Origin: Halobacteriales archaeon QS_6_71_20
Lineage (GTDB): Archaea > Halobacteriota > Halobacteria > Halobacteriales > Haloferacaceae
Length of the DNA stretch: 64,000 nucleotides
Assembly: GCA_003020945.1 (NCBI GenBank)
Contig: PXRU01000017.1
Coordinates: 1-64,000 of the forward strand
Reading direction: 5' to 3'
Part shown: positions 25,740 to 34,827 of the stretch, in pieces
Numbering within the stretch: the first letter of the stretch is position 1
Layout of the letters: every line of letters starts with the position of its first letter
The notes under the pieces: generated by a model
What the model saw: the letters and a program-made list of their open reading frames with translations, nothing else
Told to the model about the DNA's origin: nothing
Databases searched by the model: none
Program-made: the position numbers and the translations under genes

Positions 25740-26516
25740 ATGCGCGAGACGCTCGACGCGGTCGCGGCCGGCGACCTCACGCCCGCGGAGGCGGAGGCGC
25801 GACTCCGCGGCTACGCGACGACGGAGGCCGGGCGGTTCGACGCCGCCCGCGAGACCAGACGCGGGGTCCCAGAGGGGATCCTCGCGGAGGGGAAGACGGC
25901 CGCGGAGGTGGCGGCGATGGCGGACGCCGCCGTCGGCTCCGTTGGCCGAGCGCTTGTCACCCGCGCCGACGACGGGACGGCCGAACGGGTCCGGACCCAC
26001 TTCGACCGGGAGCGTCCGGACGCGACCGTCGAGCGCGACGCGCGCGCGAGAACGATCGTCGTTCGCGCGGCCGACTACGACCCGCCCCGGGTCGACGCGG
26101 ACGTCGTCGTCGTCTCCGGCGGCACCGCCGACGCGCCGGCCGCCCGGGAGGCGGCCGTCGTCGCCGGCGAGGCCGGCCCGCGCGTCGAGACCGTCGAGGA
26201 CGTGGGCGTCGCCAACCTGACGCGCGTGCTCGACGAGATCGAGACGCTCCGGGCGGCGGACGTACTCGTCGCCGTCGCCGGGCGCGAGGCGACGCTGCCG
26301 ACCGTCGTCGCCGGCCTCGTCGACGCGCCCGTCGTCGGCCTCCCCACCTCGACCGGCTACGGCGTCGGCGGCGAGGGGAGGGCGGCGCTTCTGGGCCTGC
26401 TCCAGTCGTGTACGGTGCTGTCGGCGGTGAACGTCGACGCGGGGTTCGTCGCGGGAACGCAGGCGGCGCTGATCGCGCGCTCGATCGGGGGTCGAAGCGT
26501 CGCCGCCGACCGGTGA
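25740..26516 (+). CDS. larB: LarB-type pyridinium carboxylase
   Basis: LarB carboxylates and hydrolyses nicotinate adenine dinucleotide, the first step to the nickel-pincer cofactor. About 258 residues: a helical N-terminus (AGRFDAARETRRGVPEGILA), then a PurE-like core VVVVSGGTADAPAAREAAVV near 120 and VGLPTSTGYGVGGEGRAALL near 200, ending SAVNVDAGFVAGTQAALIAR. The ATG at 25740 fits the usual start; a TTG ten codons upstream (25710) is better spaced from TTTATCC at 25684-25690 and is possible. larC and larE are not in the window. Confidence 0.88.
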   Translation: MRETLDAVAAGDLTPAEAEARLRGYATTEAGRFDAARETRRGVPEGILAEGKTAAEVAAMADAAVGSVGRALVTRADDGTAERVRTHFDRERPDATVERDARARTIVVRAADYDPPRVDADVVVVSGGTADAPAAREAAVVAGEAGPRVETVEDVGVANLTRVLDEIETLRAADVLVAVAGREATLPTVVAGLVDAPVVGLPTSTGYGVGGEGRAALLGLLQSCTVLSAVNVDAGFVAGTQAALIARSIGGRSVAADR

Positions 26517-26691
26517 ACGCCCCGTTCGGGAGGCGCGGGCGACCGCCGCGGACGGACCGATCCCCGCCCAGATCGACCGGGCGACGCGCGGACGCGACCG
26601 CCCCCGGCGCCCGGTCGCTCCGCCGTGAAAGGGTATATGTGGCCGCCTCCCGTACGACTGTCACCGGCACAGACGGATGCCGGTCGATCAC

Positions 26692-26844
26692 ATGCCACGC
26701 TGCGACCACTGCGGGTCGCACGTATCCGACCGCTTCGCCCGCGTGTTCGGCGACGAACACGGGCAACTGAACGCGTGCCCATCCTGCTCTGCGAACGCGG
26801 GCATCGCGGAAGCGGCCCGAGAGCGGACCCGCGCCGACGACTGA
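26692..26844 (+). CDS. Small double-CxxC zinc-finger protein (DUF7563-like)
   Basis: Fifty residues: [20 protein letters not shown] then [20 protein letters not shown]. Two CxxC pairs (CDHC, CPSC) make a classic zinc ribbon of the kind widespread in haloarchaea and usually annotated DUF7563; their function is unknown. A TATATG box at 26635-26640 could start a transcript with a leader of about 30 bases. Confidence 0.75.
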   Translation: MPRCDHCGSHVSDRFARVFGDEHGQLNACPSCSANAGIAEAARERTRADD

Positions 26845-26966
26845 ACCGCTCCGTGACCACCTCGCGGCGCCGCCGGCCGATCCGTGCCGTCCCGCGGGGA
26901 CGGACCACGCGGCACCGCGCAGTACCGGATCGCGGCCGTTTATTTTCCCGCGGCCGTCCCCCCGCC

Positions 26967-27260
26967 GTGACCGACCGCGACCCCCCGACGACCGCGCTCG
27001 ACGGCGTTCCCGTCCCGCCGGCCGACCACTACGTCTACGTGCTGGCGTGTGCGGACGGCTCGCTGTACACGGGGTACACGACCGACGTGGCGCGACGCGT
27101 CGCCGAACACGACGCGGGCGAGGGGGCGAAGTACACCCGCGGGCGGACGCCCGTCGAGCTGGTCCACGTGGAGGCGTTCGACGCGAAGTCCGCGGCGATG
27201 TCCCGGGAGCACGAGATCAAACAGCTCTCGCGCCGGGAGAAGGAGTCGCTGGTCGAGTGA
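26967..27260 (+). CDS. GIY-YIG domain nuclease-like protein
   Basis: A 97-residue stand-alone GIY-YIG protein of the UPF0213/YhbQ kind. [20 protein letters not shown] near residue 20 carries the GIY/YIG equivalents (YVYVL ... YTGYT). [20 protein letters not shown] near 42 has the catalytic Arg and the His region, and a Glu is in [15 protein letters not shown]. The GTG at 26967 lies 25 bases after GTTTATTTT, so it is probably leaderless. Role unknown; relatives are linked to nucleic-acid processing. Confidence 0.88.
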   Translation: MTDRDPPTTALDGVPVPPADHYVYVLACADGSLYTGYTTDVARRVAEHDAGEGAKYTRGRTPVELVHVEAFDAKSAAMSREHEIKQLSRREKESLVE

Positions 27261-27273
27261 GTGCGGGATCCCG

Positions 27274-27693
27274 CTACGTCGCGCTCGCGACGATCGTCAC
27301 CGTCGCCCGCTCGATCCCCACGTCGACGCTCCGAAGCCCGCTCCCGTCGATCGCCTCCGACCACTCCTCCCCGTCCGTCGCGACCCGGACGACGTACGTC
27401 GCGTTCGGCTCAGCGACCTCGAACTCCCCGGTTTCCCGGGCGCCCGGTTCCAGCGACCCGCCCATCGACGACAGGCGGTCCCCGGCGTCGGCGGTCGTCA
27501 CCGTTAGATCGTAGTCGCGGATCGCGTCGCTCTCGTTTATCACCTCCACGGGAACGGAATCGGGTTGGCCGCCGATACCGCGGCTGCAGCCGGCGAGCAG
27601 CGGGATCAGCGAGGCGACCGCGGTCGAGACCGTCCGCCGGCGCCACGTGTGCCGCGGTTCCCGCGGCGGCGGGACCTCCGCTTCGTCGATCAT
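27274..27693 (-). CDS. Putative Tat-exported lipoprotein
   Basis: A 139-residue protein with WRRRTVSTAVASLIPLLAGC at about residues 17-36. The twin arginine, short hydrophobic stretch and lipobox LAGC predict Tat export and lipid attachment at the cysteine. The remainder (VPVEVINESDAIRDYDLTVT and later EPNATYVVRVATDG) looks like a beta-sandwich resembling other halophile exported proteins of unknown function. ATG overlaps the stop of the upstream flavin reductase gene (ATGA), so the two are co-translated. Confidence 0.7.
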   Translation of the reverse strand: MIDEAEVPPPREPRHTWRRRTVSTAVASLIPLLAGCSRGIGGQPDSVPVEVINESDAIRDYDLTVTTADAGDRLSSMGGSLEPGARETGEFEVAEPNATYVVRVATDGEEWSEAIDGSGLRSVDVGIERATVTIVASAT

Positions 27694-28310
27694 TCCGGCG
27701 CGTCGAGGAACTCGTCTCCGCGTTCGGCGTAGCGGGCGACCCGGCGACCCAGCTTCTCGGTCCGCTCGCGTAGGCTCTCGTCGACGAACTCGTACCGCGA
27801 CCCCGACCCGATCGCGTCCGCGGGCGGACGCTCCCCGTCGTCCCACTCCTCGAACCGGTCGCGGGCGTTGCGGACGCCGACCTGGAGGGGGGTGACCCAG
27901 CCGTGGACGCCCCGGACCGTGGCGCGCAGGTGTTCGAGCGTCCCCTCGTAGGAGCCGCCGCCGGCGACGGCGAACAGCCCGACGACGGTGTCCTCGTACT
28001 CGTCGAAGGAACACCAGTCGTGGAAGCTCCGGAACGCCGAGGAGTAGGAGCCGTGATACACCGGCGTACACAGCAGGACGCCGTCCGCGCGGCGCATCCG
28101 CGCGAGCAGGTCCGCCACGTCGCCGGCGTCGGCCGCGTCGGCGTCCGGGTGGTACAGCGGGACGTCCAGCTCCGGGTCGCCCAGGTCGATGAAGTCGGGC
28201 TCGGCGCCGGACGCCGCGGCGGCGTCGAGGGCGTACTGTAGCGTGGCCCGGCCGTAGCTCCCGTCCCGCCGCGAGCCGTTCACGGCGACGACGCTTGGGG
28301 GTTCGGACAC
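27690..28310 (-). CDS. NADPH-dependent FMN reductase family flavoprotein
   Basis: A 206-residue flavodoxin-like oxidoreductase. VVAVNGSRRDGSYGRATLQY near residue 7 is the FMN phosphate loop (GSxRxxS), and DGVLLCTPVYHGSYSSAFRS near 89 is the second family signature. It could reduce quinones, azo compounds or chromate; the substrate is unknown. The GTG at 28310 has a CTTTTG box about 28 bases upstream. First gene of a two-gene unit with the lipoprotein. Confidence 0.88.
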   Translation of the reverse strand: MSEPPSVVAVNGSRRDGSYGRATLQYALDAAAASGAEPDFIDLGDPELDVPLYHPDADAADAGDVADLLARMRRADGVLLCTPVYHGSYSSAFRSFHDWCSFDEYEDTVVGLFAVAGGGSYEGTLEHLRATVRGVHGWVTPLQVGVRNARDRFEEWDDGERPPADAIGSGSRYEFVDESLRERTEKLGRRVARYAERGDEFLDAPE

Positions 28311-28475
28311 GTCCGGGAACGGCCGGCGCGCGAGCAAAAGCCCGTCGTTCCCCGCCGCACGACCGCGCCGGCGCCGCCCCCGACCGGACGACCGCGTGCC
28401 GACGCGGGCCGCGACGGCCCGCAGTCGTCGCCTCCGGGGCACGGGTTTTTGACGGCCCCGGCCGAGTCGTCGCGC

Positions 28476-29798
28476 ATGGACCAGATCTCGTTCGGCACCG
28501 ACGGGTGGCGGGACACCCTCGACCGGTTCACCGACCGCCGGGTGCGGATCGTCGGGCAGGCCGTCGCCGACACGCTCGCGGAGACGGAGGCCGACGCGAC
28601 CGCCCGCCCCGTGATCGTCGGCTACGACGCGCGGCCGACCTCCGAGGGGTTCGCGGAGTCGCTGGCCGAGGTGCTGACCGGCAACGGCTTCGACGCGCTC
28701 GTCCCCGAGCGCGACCGCCCGACGCCGCTTGTCGCTCACGCGGTGGTCGAGCGCGACGCCGCGGGCGCGCTGATGGTGACGGCCTCCCACAACCCGCCCG
28801 AGTACAACGGCGTGAAGTTCATCCCCTCCGACGGCGCGCCGGCGCTCCCGGACGTGACCGAGCGCATCGAGGCGAACCTCCGGGAGCCCGCCCTCGACGC
28901 GGCCGGTACCGAGCGGGAGGGGGCGGTCCGCCGCGTCGACCTCGCGACGCCCCACGCCGAGCGGGCCCGCGAGCTCGTCGGCGGCGAGGGCGGGGTCGAC
29001 CTCTCGGGACTCACGGTGGCGTACGACGCCATGCACGGGAGCGGCCGCGGCGTCACCGACGCGCTGCTGGAGTCGGCGGGCGCCGAGGTCGAACGGATCC
29101 GCTGTGAGCGCGACCCCGAGTTCGGCGGCGGCTCGCCCGAGCCGTCCGCCGGGAACCTCGGGGAGCTGACGGCCCGCGTCCGCGACGGCGACGCCGACCT
29201 GGGGATCGCCAACGACGGCGACGCCGACCGGCTGGCGGTCGTCACGCCCGAGCGGGGCCACCTCGACGAGAACCTCTTGTTCGCGGCGACGTACGACCAC
29301 CTCCTCGACGAGCGGTCCGGGCCCGCCGTCCGGACCGTGTCGACGACGTTTCTCATCGACCGGATCGCGGAGGCGCACGGCGAGGAGGTGTACGAGACGG
29401 CGGTCGGGTTCAAGTGGGTCGCGCGGGCGATGGACGAGCACGACGCGCTCGTCGGCGGCGAGGAGTCCGGCGGCTTCTCGGTTCGCGGCCACGTCCGCGA
29501 GAAGGACGGCGTGCTGATGGCGCTGCTGGCGGCGGCCGCCGAGCGCGGCCCGGACGCCGAGAAGGAGCGCGTCGTCGCCGAGCTGGCGGACCACATCCCC
29601 GACGAGGTCGCCGGCGAGGAGGTCGCGGACGTGGTGACCGTCGACGGCTTCAAGCTCCTGCTTTCGGACGGCTCGTGGATGCTCGTGCGCCCCTCGGGCA
29701 CCGAGCCGAAGATGCGCGTGTACGCCGAGTCCGACTCGGAGGCGGACACGGCGGCGATCCTCGCGGCCGGCCGGGAGCTGGTCGCGCCGCTCGTGTGA
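28476..29798 (+). CDS. Phosphohexomutase (phosphoglucomutase/phosphomannomutase)
   Basis: Interconverts hexose 1- and 6-phosphates, feeding glycan and nucleotide-sugar synthesis. The 440-residue product starts ISFGTDGWRD. The phosphoserine loop is ALMVTASHNPPEYNGVKF near 98-115, the metal loop IANDGDADRLAVV near 238, the sugar loop GGEESGGFSVRG near 322, and the phosphate-binding end LVRPSGTEPKMRVYAES near 408. All catalytic loops are intact; GlmM-type activity cannot be ruled out. One base separates it from the next gene. Confidence 0.93.
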   Translation: MDQISFGTDGWRDTLDRFTDRRVRIVGQAVADTLAETEADATARPVIVGYDARPTSEGFAESLAEVLTGNGFDALVPERDRPTPLVAHAVVERDAAGALMVTASHNPPEYNGVKFIPSDGAPALPDVTERIEANLREPALDAAGTEREGAVRRVDLATPHAERARELVGGEGGVDLSGLTVAYDAMHGSGRGVTDALLESAGAEVERIRCERDPEFGGGSPEPSAGNLGELTARVRDGDADLGIANDGDADRLAVVTPERGHLDENLLFAATYDHLLDERSGPAVRTVSTTFLIDRIAEAHGEEVYETAVGFKWVARAMDEHDALVGGEESGGFSVRGHVREKDGVLMALLAAAAERGPDAEKERVVAELADHIPDEVAGEEVADVVTVDGFKLLLSDGSWMLVRPSGTEPKMRVYAESDSEADTAAILAAGRELVAPLV

Positions 29799-29799
29799 G

Positions 29800-30258
29800 A
29801 TGGTCGCGGCGTCCCCGCCCGACCTCCGCGTCCGCCGGGCGACCGGGGGCGACCTCGCGACGGTCGAGCGACTGCTCGCCGCCGCCGGCCTGCCGACCGA
29901 CGACGTGCGCGCCGGCGACGCGCGGTTCTACCTCGCGTTCCACGACGAGACGACGGGGCCGGCGGCGGTCGGCGGGCTCGAACCCGCCGGCGACGCCGCG
30001 CTCCTCCGCTCGGTCGCCGTCGCCGAGGCCCGCCGCGGCGAGGGGATCGGCACCGCGCTCGTGGGGGCGCTGGAGGAGCGCGCCGCGGCGGCCGGGGTCG
30101 CGACCCTCGTGCTCCTCACGACGGGCGCGGCGGGGTTCTTCGCGGCCCGCGGCTACGACCGGGTCGACCGGTCTGTGATCCCCGACCCGCTGGGCTCGAC
30201 CCCGCAGGTCGCGTCGCTGTGTCCCGACTCGGCGGCGGTGCTGCGCAAGCGTCTTTGA
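29800..30258 (+). CDS. GNAT acetyltransferase, ArsN2-like
   Basis: The 152-residue GNAT protein has LLRSVAVAEARRGEGIGTAL near 66 (acetyl-CoA loop). The C-terminal series LLTTGAAGFFAARGYDRVDR and LCPDSAAV closely follows the arsenic-resistance ArsN2 family pattern (TTTAAGFF.R.GY ... LCPASA). ArsN proteins acetylate organoarsenicals such as arsinothricin. No other ars gene is nearby, so the substrate here is uncertain. It follows the hexomutase stop by one base. Confidence 0.8.
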   Translation: MVAASPPDLRVRRATGGDLATVERLLAAAGLPTDDVRAGDARFYLAFHDETTGPAAVGGLEPAGDAALLRSVAVAEARRGEGIGTALVGALEERAAAAGVATLVLLTTGAAGFFAARGYDRVDRSVIPDPLGSTPQVASLCPDSAAVLRKRL

Positions 30259-30276
30259 GGCGGCCGCGACGGGACG

Positions 30277-30840
30277 CTACGGCTCCAGCCGGCCGCACAG
30301 CCGCCGCGACTCCGGGTCGTCGGGCGCCGCCGCCGCGACCTCGAAGCCGAGCGACTCGTAGAAGCCGCGCACGCCCGGCCGGAACGTCGCCGTGAGCGGT
30401 CCGTCGTCGCGCGCGGCGGCCGCGCGGACGAGCGCGGTCCCCACCCCCGCCGCGCGACGGGACCTGCGGACGGCGACGCTGTCGATGCGGCGACCGTCGA
30501 GCACGAGCGCGCCGACCACCCGTCCCGCCGTGCCGTCGGCGGCGTCTCCGCCGTCGCCGTCGTTGCCACGTCCGCCCTCGTCGCCGCGGTCGTCGTTCAC
30601 GCCGCTGTCACCATCGCCCGAACCGCTGTCGTCCCTGTCGCCGTCGCCCCGGCCGTTGCCGCCGTCGACCGCTTCGACGGCGACGAGCGCGTCGCCGGCG
30701 GCGACCCGGTCGGACAGCCCCTCCGGGACCGTCAACATCGCGGCGTCCAGCAGCGCCCTGACCGCGTCGGCGTCGTCGGGGTCGGCGACGCGAACCGCGA
30801 CGGCGTCGTCCGCCCCCGCGGTGCCGTCGCCGGCGCTCAT
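30277..30840 (-). CDS. GNAT acetyltransferase with a Gly/Asp-rich insertion
   Basis: A 187-residue GNAT protein. The fold is interrupted at about residues 61-106 by a stretch made almost only of Gly, Asp, Asn, Arg and Ser between AVEAVDGG and GRVVGALVLDG. The acetyl-CoA loop is RRSRRAAGVGTALVRAAAAR near 125-144. The C-terminus GVRGFYESLGFEV is typical GNAT. The insertion falls between early strands where most relatives have a tight turn. Its ATG overlaps the samp2 stop, so it is translated with it; a link to SAMP2 is only contextual. Confidence 0.8.
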   Translation of the reverse strand: MSAGDGTAGADDAVAVRVADPDDADAVRALLDAAMLTVPEGLSDRVAAGDALVAVEAVDGGNGRGDGDRDDSGSGDGDSGVNDDRGDEGGRGNDGDGGDAADGTAGRVVGALVLDGRRIDSVAVRRSRRAAGVGTALVRAAAARDDGPLTATFRPGVRGFYESLGFEVAAAAPDDPESRRLCGRLEP

Positions 30841-31037
30841 CCGCCCCGGATCAGCCTGAGCACCCGCACGGACTCGGCCTCACAGGGGGCGTCCTCGGGG
30901 ACGGGCGAGCCGTCGACGAGCACCGTCACCTCGTGCGGGGAGTAGCCCGCCGCCCGGCACACGTCGGCGTAGGTCGCGTCCGCGGCCAGCGAGAGCTCCT
31001 CGGTGCCCTCGCCCACGACCTCGCAGGTCACGTCCAT
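30837..31037 (-). CDS. samp2: Ubiquitin-like small archaeal modifier protein 2
   Basis: Sixty-six-residue beta-grasp protein ending in the diglycine RVLRLIRGG needed for adenylation, conjugation and sulfur transfer in tRNA thiolation. [16 protein letters not shown] then [18 protein letters not shown] matches Haloferax SAMP2 closely. Unlike the Haloferax protein it contains no lysine at all; the usual K near the C-terminus is Arg. Lysine-linked SAMP2 chains could then not form. Three cysteines (5, 27 and 52) are unusual. It overlaps the downstream acetyltransferase gene by four bases. Confidence 0.9.
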   Translation of the reverse strand: MDVTCEVVGEGTEELSLAADATYADVCRAAGYSPHEVTVLVDGSPVPEDAPCEAESVRVLRLIRGG

Positions 31038-31170
31038 ACCCGACCGTCGGCGACGCGGGGACTTCCCGGTTGCCCTCCGGCGGCGGCCGCGGCGCCGGTC
31101 GCCCCCTCGCGGGCCTCCGTCGGGGCGGAATCTCGGGGCGTTTATCCCGCCGGGACGCCCATCCCGTGAC

Positions 31171-34100
31171 ATGAGCGACGCCGACGACGCCGAGGGGGCA
31201 GACGGCGAGGCCGCCGACGACTCCCCGCCCGGGCGGGAGGTCTGGATCGAGAAGTACCGCCCGCAGACGCTTTCGGACGTGTACGGACACGAGCAGATCG
31301 TCTCGCGGCTGCGCAGCTACATCGATCAGAACGACCTGCCGCACCTGCTGTTCTCCGGGCCCGCGGGCATCGGGAAATGCACCACCGGCGAGACACCGGT
31401 GCTCACGAGTCGTGGCGTCGACCGTATCGAGCGCGTCGTCGGCGACACCGAAGGGTTCGCGACCCCCGACGAGGGAACGGAGATCCTGACGTTCGACGAC
31501 GACGGCCAGTTCGAGCACACCGAGCCGTCACACGTCTTCGGGAAGGAGACGGACGACCTCGTGTCGGTGTCGACACGCGACGGAGGCGAGTTCACCGTCA
31601 CGCCGGAACACAAGCTGCTGGTCGTTGACGCCGACGGACTCTCGTGGGTTTCCGCGGGAGAACTGAAGCCGGGAAGCAGGGTCGTCAGGCCTCTGGGAGT
31701 GCCGACGCCGACGGACACGGAGCTGGAGTGGCTCGACGTGGTCGACGACGAGCGGATCGAGGTCGAACTCTCCGGGGAGCTGGCCGACGAGATCGGTCGG
31801 TCAGTCGTCCCCCCCTCGGAACTCCAGTCACGGGACGTTCCCCGCGGGCGACTCCGAGCCGCCGTCGATCGGATCGTGTACGTGAACGCGTCCGGAAACC
31901 GCTCACGTCCGATCACCCCTCCCTGGGAGGTCACGCCGGAGCTCGCACGGTTCGTCGGACTCGCGGTCGCGGAGGCGCGTATCGAACGCGGCCGCGTGAA
32001 GTTCTACAACACAGATGCGGACCTTCTGGACGCGTTCGAGACGGCGGTCGACTCCTGCTTTGGACTCCCGTCGTCGCGCAGCGAGCAGCAGGGCGTCCCT
32101 TATGTCGAGGTGAACTCCCGGACGCTCACACATTTCCTGGAGGCGACCTTCGATGTCTTCGCCAGCGCCAGCAGGGAGGACCCGGAGGCGATCGGATCCG
32201 CACTCGTCACCGCGGATCGGAACTCACGAGCGGCGTTTCTCCGGGCAATGTTCGACGCGGAAGCGTACGTCGCGGAGAGCGGTATCGTCGAGCTGACCCA
32301 GCGAAACGAGAGTCACATCACGCTCCTCTCGTATCTCCTCTCGTCGTTTGGGATCCCCTCCAGACGGACGCCCGTACACAAGTCGGCGACGAACGGTACC
32401 GAGACGGAACGGGAGTACCACCAGCTGTCGATCTCGGGTGCGCCGGCACTCTCCCGGTTCGAAGCGGAGATCGGGTTCACCATCGAGGAGAAGGCGAACC
32501 GCCTCGCGGACGCGACGGCGCGGACATCGAACCCGAACCACGACACGATGCCGGCGCAGTCCGCCGTCCACGACCTCTGTGAGACGCTCCGGCTTCCGGT
32601 CGGGGAACTCACATCCGACACGCTCGACTCCGAGAACCCAGGACGCGAGCGGTACCTCGACGAGGTCGAAGCCGTCGTCGCCGCCGCGACCGACCGGGTT
32701 GCGGCCGCCCAGTCGGTACTCTCCCGCCTCGACGCGCTGTCGTCCGCGCTCGACGACGCCTCGGCGGTACCGGCATTGTGGGCGAACGGTCGCTCGGAAC
32801 TGACGCCGCTCGACACCAGAAAGGCGGTCTCGGACGTGACGGGCATCCGGACGGACCAGCTTCTGGAGTACGGCGACGGACGCCGGACCCCGACGGCGAC
32901 GCGGACGATGTCACTGTTGTCGCAGATCGGCGAGTCGAACACCTCGGTCGATATCGAGCTGATCCAGAAGGAGCTTCGCGACTGTATTGAGTCGCTCGGA
33001 CTCTCCTACGAGACGGTCGCGAGCGGGACGCGGTTCCGAGGGACGGAGCTGATCGCGCTGCTGCGAAACGACGACCACGACGTGTCGTCGCTCACTCGAT
33101 TCGCGACCGTCGCCGATCGGATCAGAACGCTCGCCTCCGAGACGTGCTCGCTCGAAACCGTCGAGCGGATCGCTATGCTCGATCGCCTCGCGTCGGCCGA
33201 CCTGTACTTCGACGAGGTCGAATCGATCGAGCCGGTCCGGGAGTCACGGCGCGTCTACGATCTTACCGTACCTGGCACACGAAACTACGTCGCCGGGAGC
33301 GTCCCGACGGTGATGCACAACACAACCAGCGCCGTCGCCATCGCCAAGGAGATCTACGGCGAGGAGTGGCGGAGCAACTTCCTCGAACTCAACGCCTCCG
33401 ACCAGCGCGGCATCGACGTGGTGCGCGACCGGATCAAGAAGTTCGCCCGCCAGTCGTACAACCCGAACCACGAGCACACGATCATCTTCCTCGACGAGGC
33501 CGACTCGCTGTGTTTGCCACCCGGAACTGAAGTCGTCACGGGCTACCCGTCGTCGCCGGAGGTGAAGCCGATCGAGGACGTGGCGACGGACGGAGAGCCG
33601 ATCCCGTCCGTCGATTTCGAGACCAACGGAATACAGTCGGACAGCGGACACCTCGTCGACTCCGGCGTCGCGGACTTCTTCGAGGTCGAACTGGAGGACA
33701 GGAGAACGATCCAAGCGAGCCCGACCCATCCGTTCTTCGTCGTCGGGGAGGACAACGAGCTCATCGAGACGGAACTTCGCGACCTCTCCCCCGGCGACGA
33801 GATCGCCGACTTCGGCGAGGAGATCGGCGTGTCGCGGTGTGAGATCTGTGGCGACTGGACGCCCGGCCGGTTCTGCTCGCTCGACTGCAAGAACGAGGGA
33901 CACAGTCGGGAGATGCAGGGAGACGGAAACCAAATGTACGGAACGGAGTGGTCGGACGAGCGACGAGCCGCGGTCGTCGACGGCGGTCGGCGGGCGGCTT
34001 CAACCGTCGAGATCCGGCGGATCGAGTACAGTCACCGGGGGAAAGCCTACAACATCAGTATGGACGGGACGCCGAACTTCATGCTCGCGAACGGCGTCCT

Positions 34101-34728
34101 GACGCACAACACCGACGACGCTCAATCGGCACTGCGGCGGACGATGGAGCAGTTCTCGGACAACACCCGCTTCGTCCTCTCGTGTAACTACTCCTCGAAG
34201 ATCATCGACCCGATCCAGTCGCGGTGTGCGGTGTTCCGCTTCTCGCCGCTGTCGGACGACGCGATCGAGGCGCAGGTTGACGACATCGCGGCCGAGCAGG
34301 ACATCGAGATCACCGACGAGGGGATGGACGCGCTGGTGTACGCCGCCGCCGGCGACATGCGCCGGGCGATCAACTCCCTGCAGGCGGCCGCGACGACCGG
34401 CGACGTCGTCGACGAGCGGGCGGTATACGAGATCACCGCGACCGCCCGGCCCGAGGAGATCGAGGCGATGGTGGAGGACGCCCTCGACGGCGACTTCTCG
34501 AAGTCGCGCGCGACGCTCGACGCCCTCCTCACGGAGACGGGGATGGCCGGCGGCGACATCGTCGACCAGCTCCACCGCTCCGTCTGGGAGTTCGACCTCT
34601 CGGACCGGGAGGCCGTGCGGCTGATGGAGCGCATCGGCGAGGCCGACTACCGCATCACCGAGGGCGCCAACGAGCAGGTGCAGCTGGAGGCGCTTTTGGC
34701 GTCGCTGGCGCTGGTTCAGTCGGAGTAG
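31171..34728 (+). CDS. rfcS: Replication factor C small subunit with two inteins
   Basis: Clamp-loader ATPase that places PCNA on DNA. The precursor is 1185 residues. Removing residues 70-717 and 781-980 leaves a 337-residue protein, normal for RfcS. The spliced sequence restores Walker [18 protein letters not shown], Walker [21 protein letters not shown] and the SRC motif [15 protein letters not shown]. Both inteins sit in the most conserved ATPase motifs, so the protein is inactive until spliced. The ATG at 31171 follows TTTATCC at 31141-31147 by 24 bases (leaderless). It runs divergently from samp2. Confidence 0.97.
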   Translation: MSDADDAEGADGEAADDSPPGREVWIEKYRPQTLSDVYGHEQIVSRLRSYIDQNDLPHLLFSGPAGIGKCTTGETPVLTSRGVDRIERVVGDTEGFATPDEGTEILTFDDDGQFEHTEPSHVFGKETDDLVSVSTRDGGEFTVTPEHKLLVVDADGLSWVSAGELKPGSRVVRPLGVPTPTDTELEWLDVVDDERIEVELSGELADEIGRSVVPPSELQSRDVPRGRLRAAVDRIVYVNASGNRSRPITPPWEVTPELARFVGLAVAEARIERGRVKFYNTDADLLDAFETAVDSCFGLPSSRSEQQGVPYVEVNSRTLTHFLEATFDVFASASREDPEAIGSALVTADRNSRAAFLRAMFDAEAYVAESGIVELTQRNESHITLLSYLLSSFGIPSRRTPVHKSATNGTETEREYHQLSISGAPALSRFEAEIGFTIEEKANRLADATARTSNPNHDTMPAQSAVHDLCETLRLPVGELTSDTLDSENPGRERYLDEVEAVVAAATDRVAAAQSVLSRLDALSSALDDASAVPALWANGRSELTPLDTRKAVSDVTGIRTDQLLEYGDGRRTPTATRTMSLLSQIGESNTSVDIELIQKELRDCIESLGLSYETVASGTRFRGTELIALLRNDDHDVSSLTRFATVADRIRTLASETCSLETVERIAMLDRLASADLYFDEVESIEPVRESRRVYDLTVPGTRNYVAGSVPTVMHNTTSAVAIAKEIYGEEWRSNFLELNASDQRGIDVVRDRIKKFARQSYNPNHEHTIIFLDEADSLCLPPGTEVVTGYPSSPEVKPIEDVATDGEPIPSVDFETNGIQSDSGHLVDSGVADFFEVELEDRRTIQASPTHPFFVVGEDNELIETELRDLSPGDEIADFGEEIGVSRCEICGDWTPGRFCSLDCKNEGHSREMQGDGNQMYGTEWSDERRAAVVDGGRRAASTVEIRRIEYSHRGKAYNISMDGTPNFMLANGVLTHNTDDAQSALRRTMEQFSDNTRFVLSCNYSSKIIDPIQSRCAVFRFSPLSDDAIEAQVDDIAAEQDIEITDEGMDALVYAAAGDMRRAINSLQAAATTGDVVDERAVYEITATARPEEIEAMVEDALDGDFSKSRATLDALLTETGMAGGDIVDQLHRSVWEFDLSDREAVRLMERIGEADYRITEGANEQVQLEALLASLALVQSE
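31378..33321 (+). mobile_element. Intein 1 of RfcS with degenerate LAGLIDADG endonuclease
   Basis: A 648-residue intein between GK and TT of Walker A. It starts with Cys ([14 protein letters not shown], block A), has TPEHKLLVV in block B, and ends [15 protein letters not shown] then TVMHN, with Thr as the +1 residue. The central part carries two LAGLIDADG-like motifs, [14 protein letters not shown] (about residue 270 of the precursor) and [12 protein letters not shown]. In both, the classical acidic/glycine positions have drifted, so cutting activity is doubtful. The splicing residues are intact. Confidence 0.93.
33511..34110 (+). mobile_element. Intein 2 of RfcS, small, with zinc-finger/NUMOD3-like relic
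   Basis: A 200-residue intein inserted after DEADSL. Block A is [11 protein letters not shown], block [15 protein letters not shown], and the end is [14 protein letters not shown] then GVLTHN, followed by Thr. It is too short for a full homing endonuclease. Between blocks B and F it has a four-cysteine segment [17 protein letters not shown] and then [17 protein letters not shown], which resembles a NUMOD3 DNA-binding motif. This may be the leftover DNA-recognition arm of a lost HNH or GIY-YIG nuclease. Confidence 0.9.
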
Positions 34729-34827
34729 GGCGCGGCGGCGCGGGGCCACCGCGGGCGACGGTCGCGGCGCGGCCGCCTCTCACCCGCGCTCGCACCCACA
34801 TCCTCGCGGTCGGACCGCCCGCTCGGC

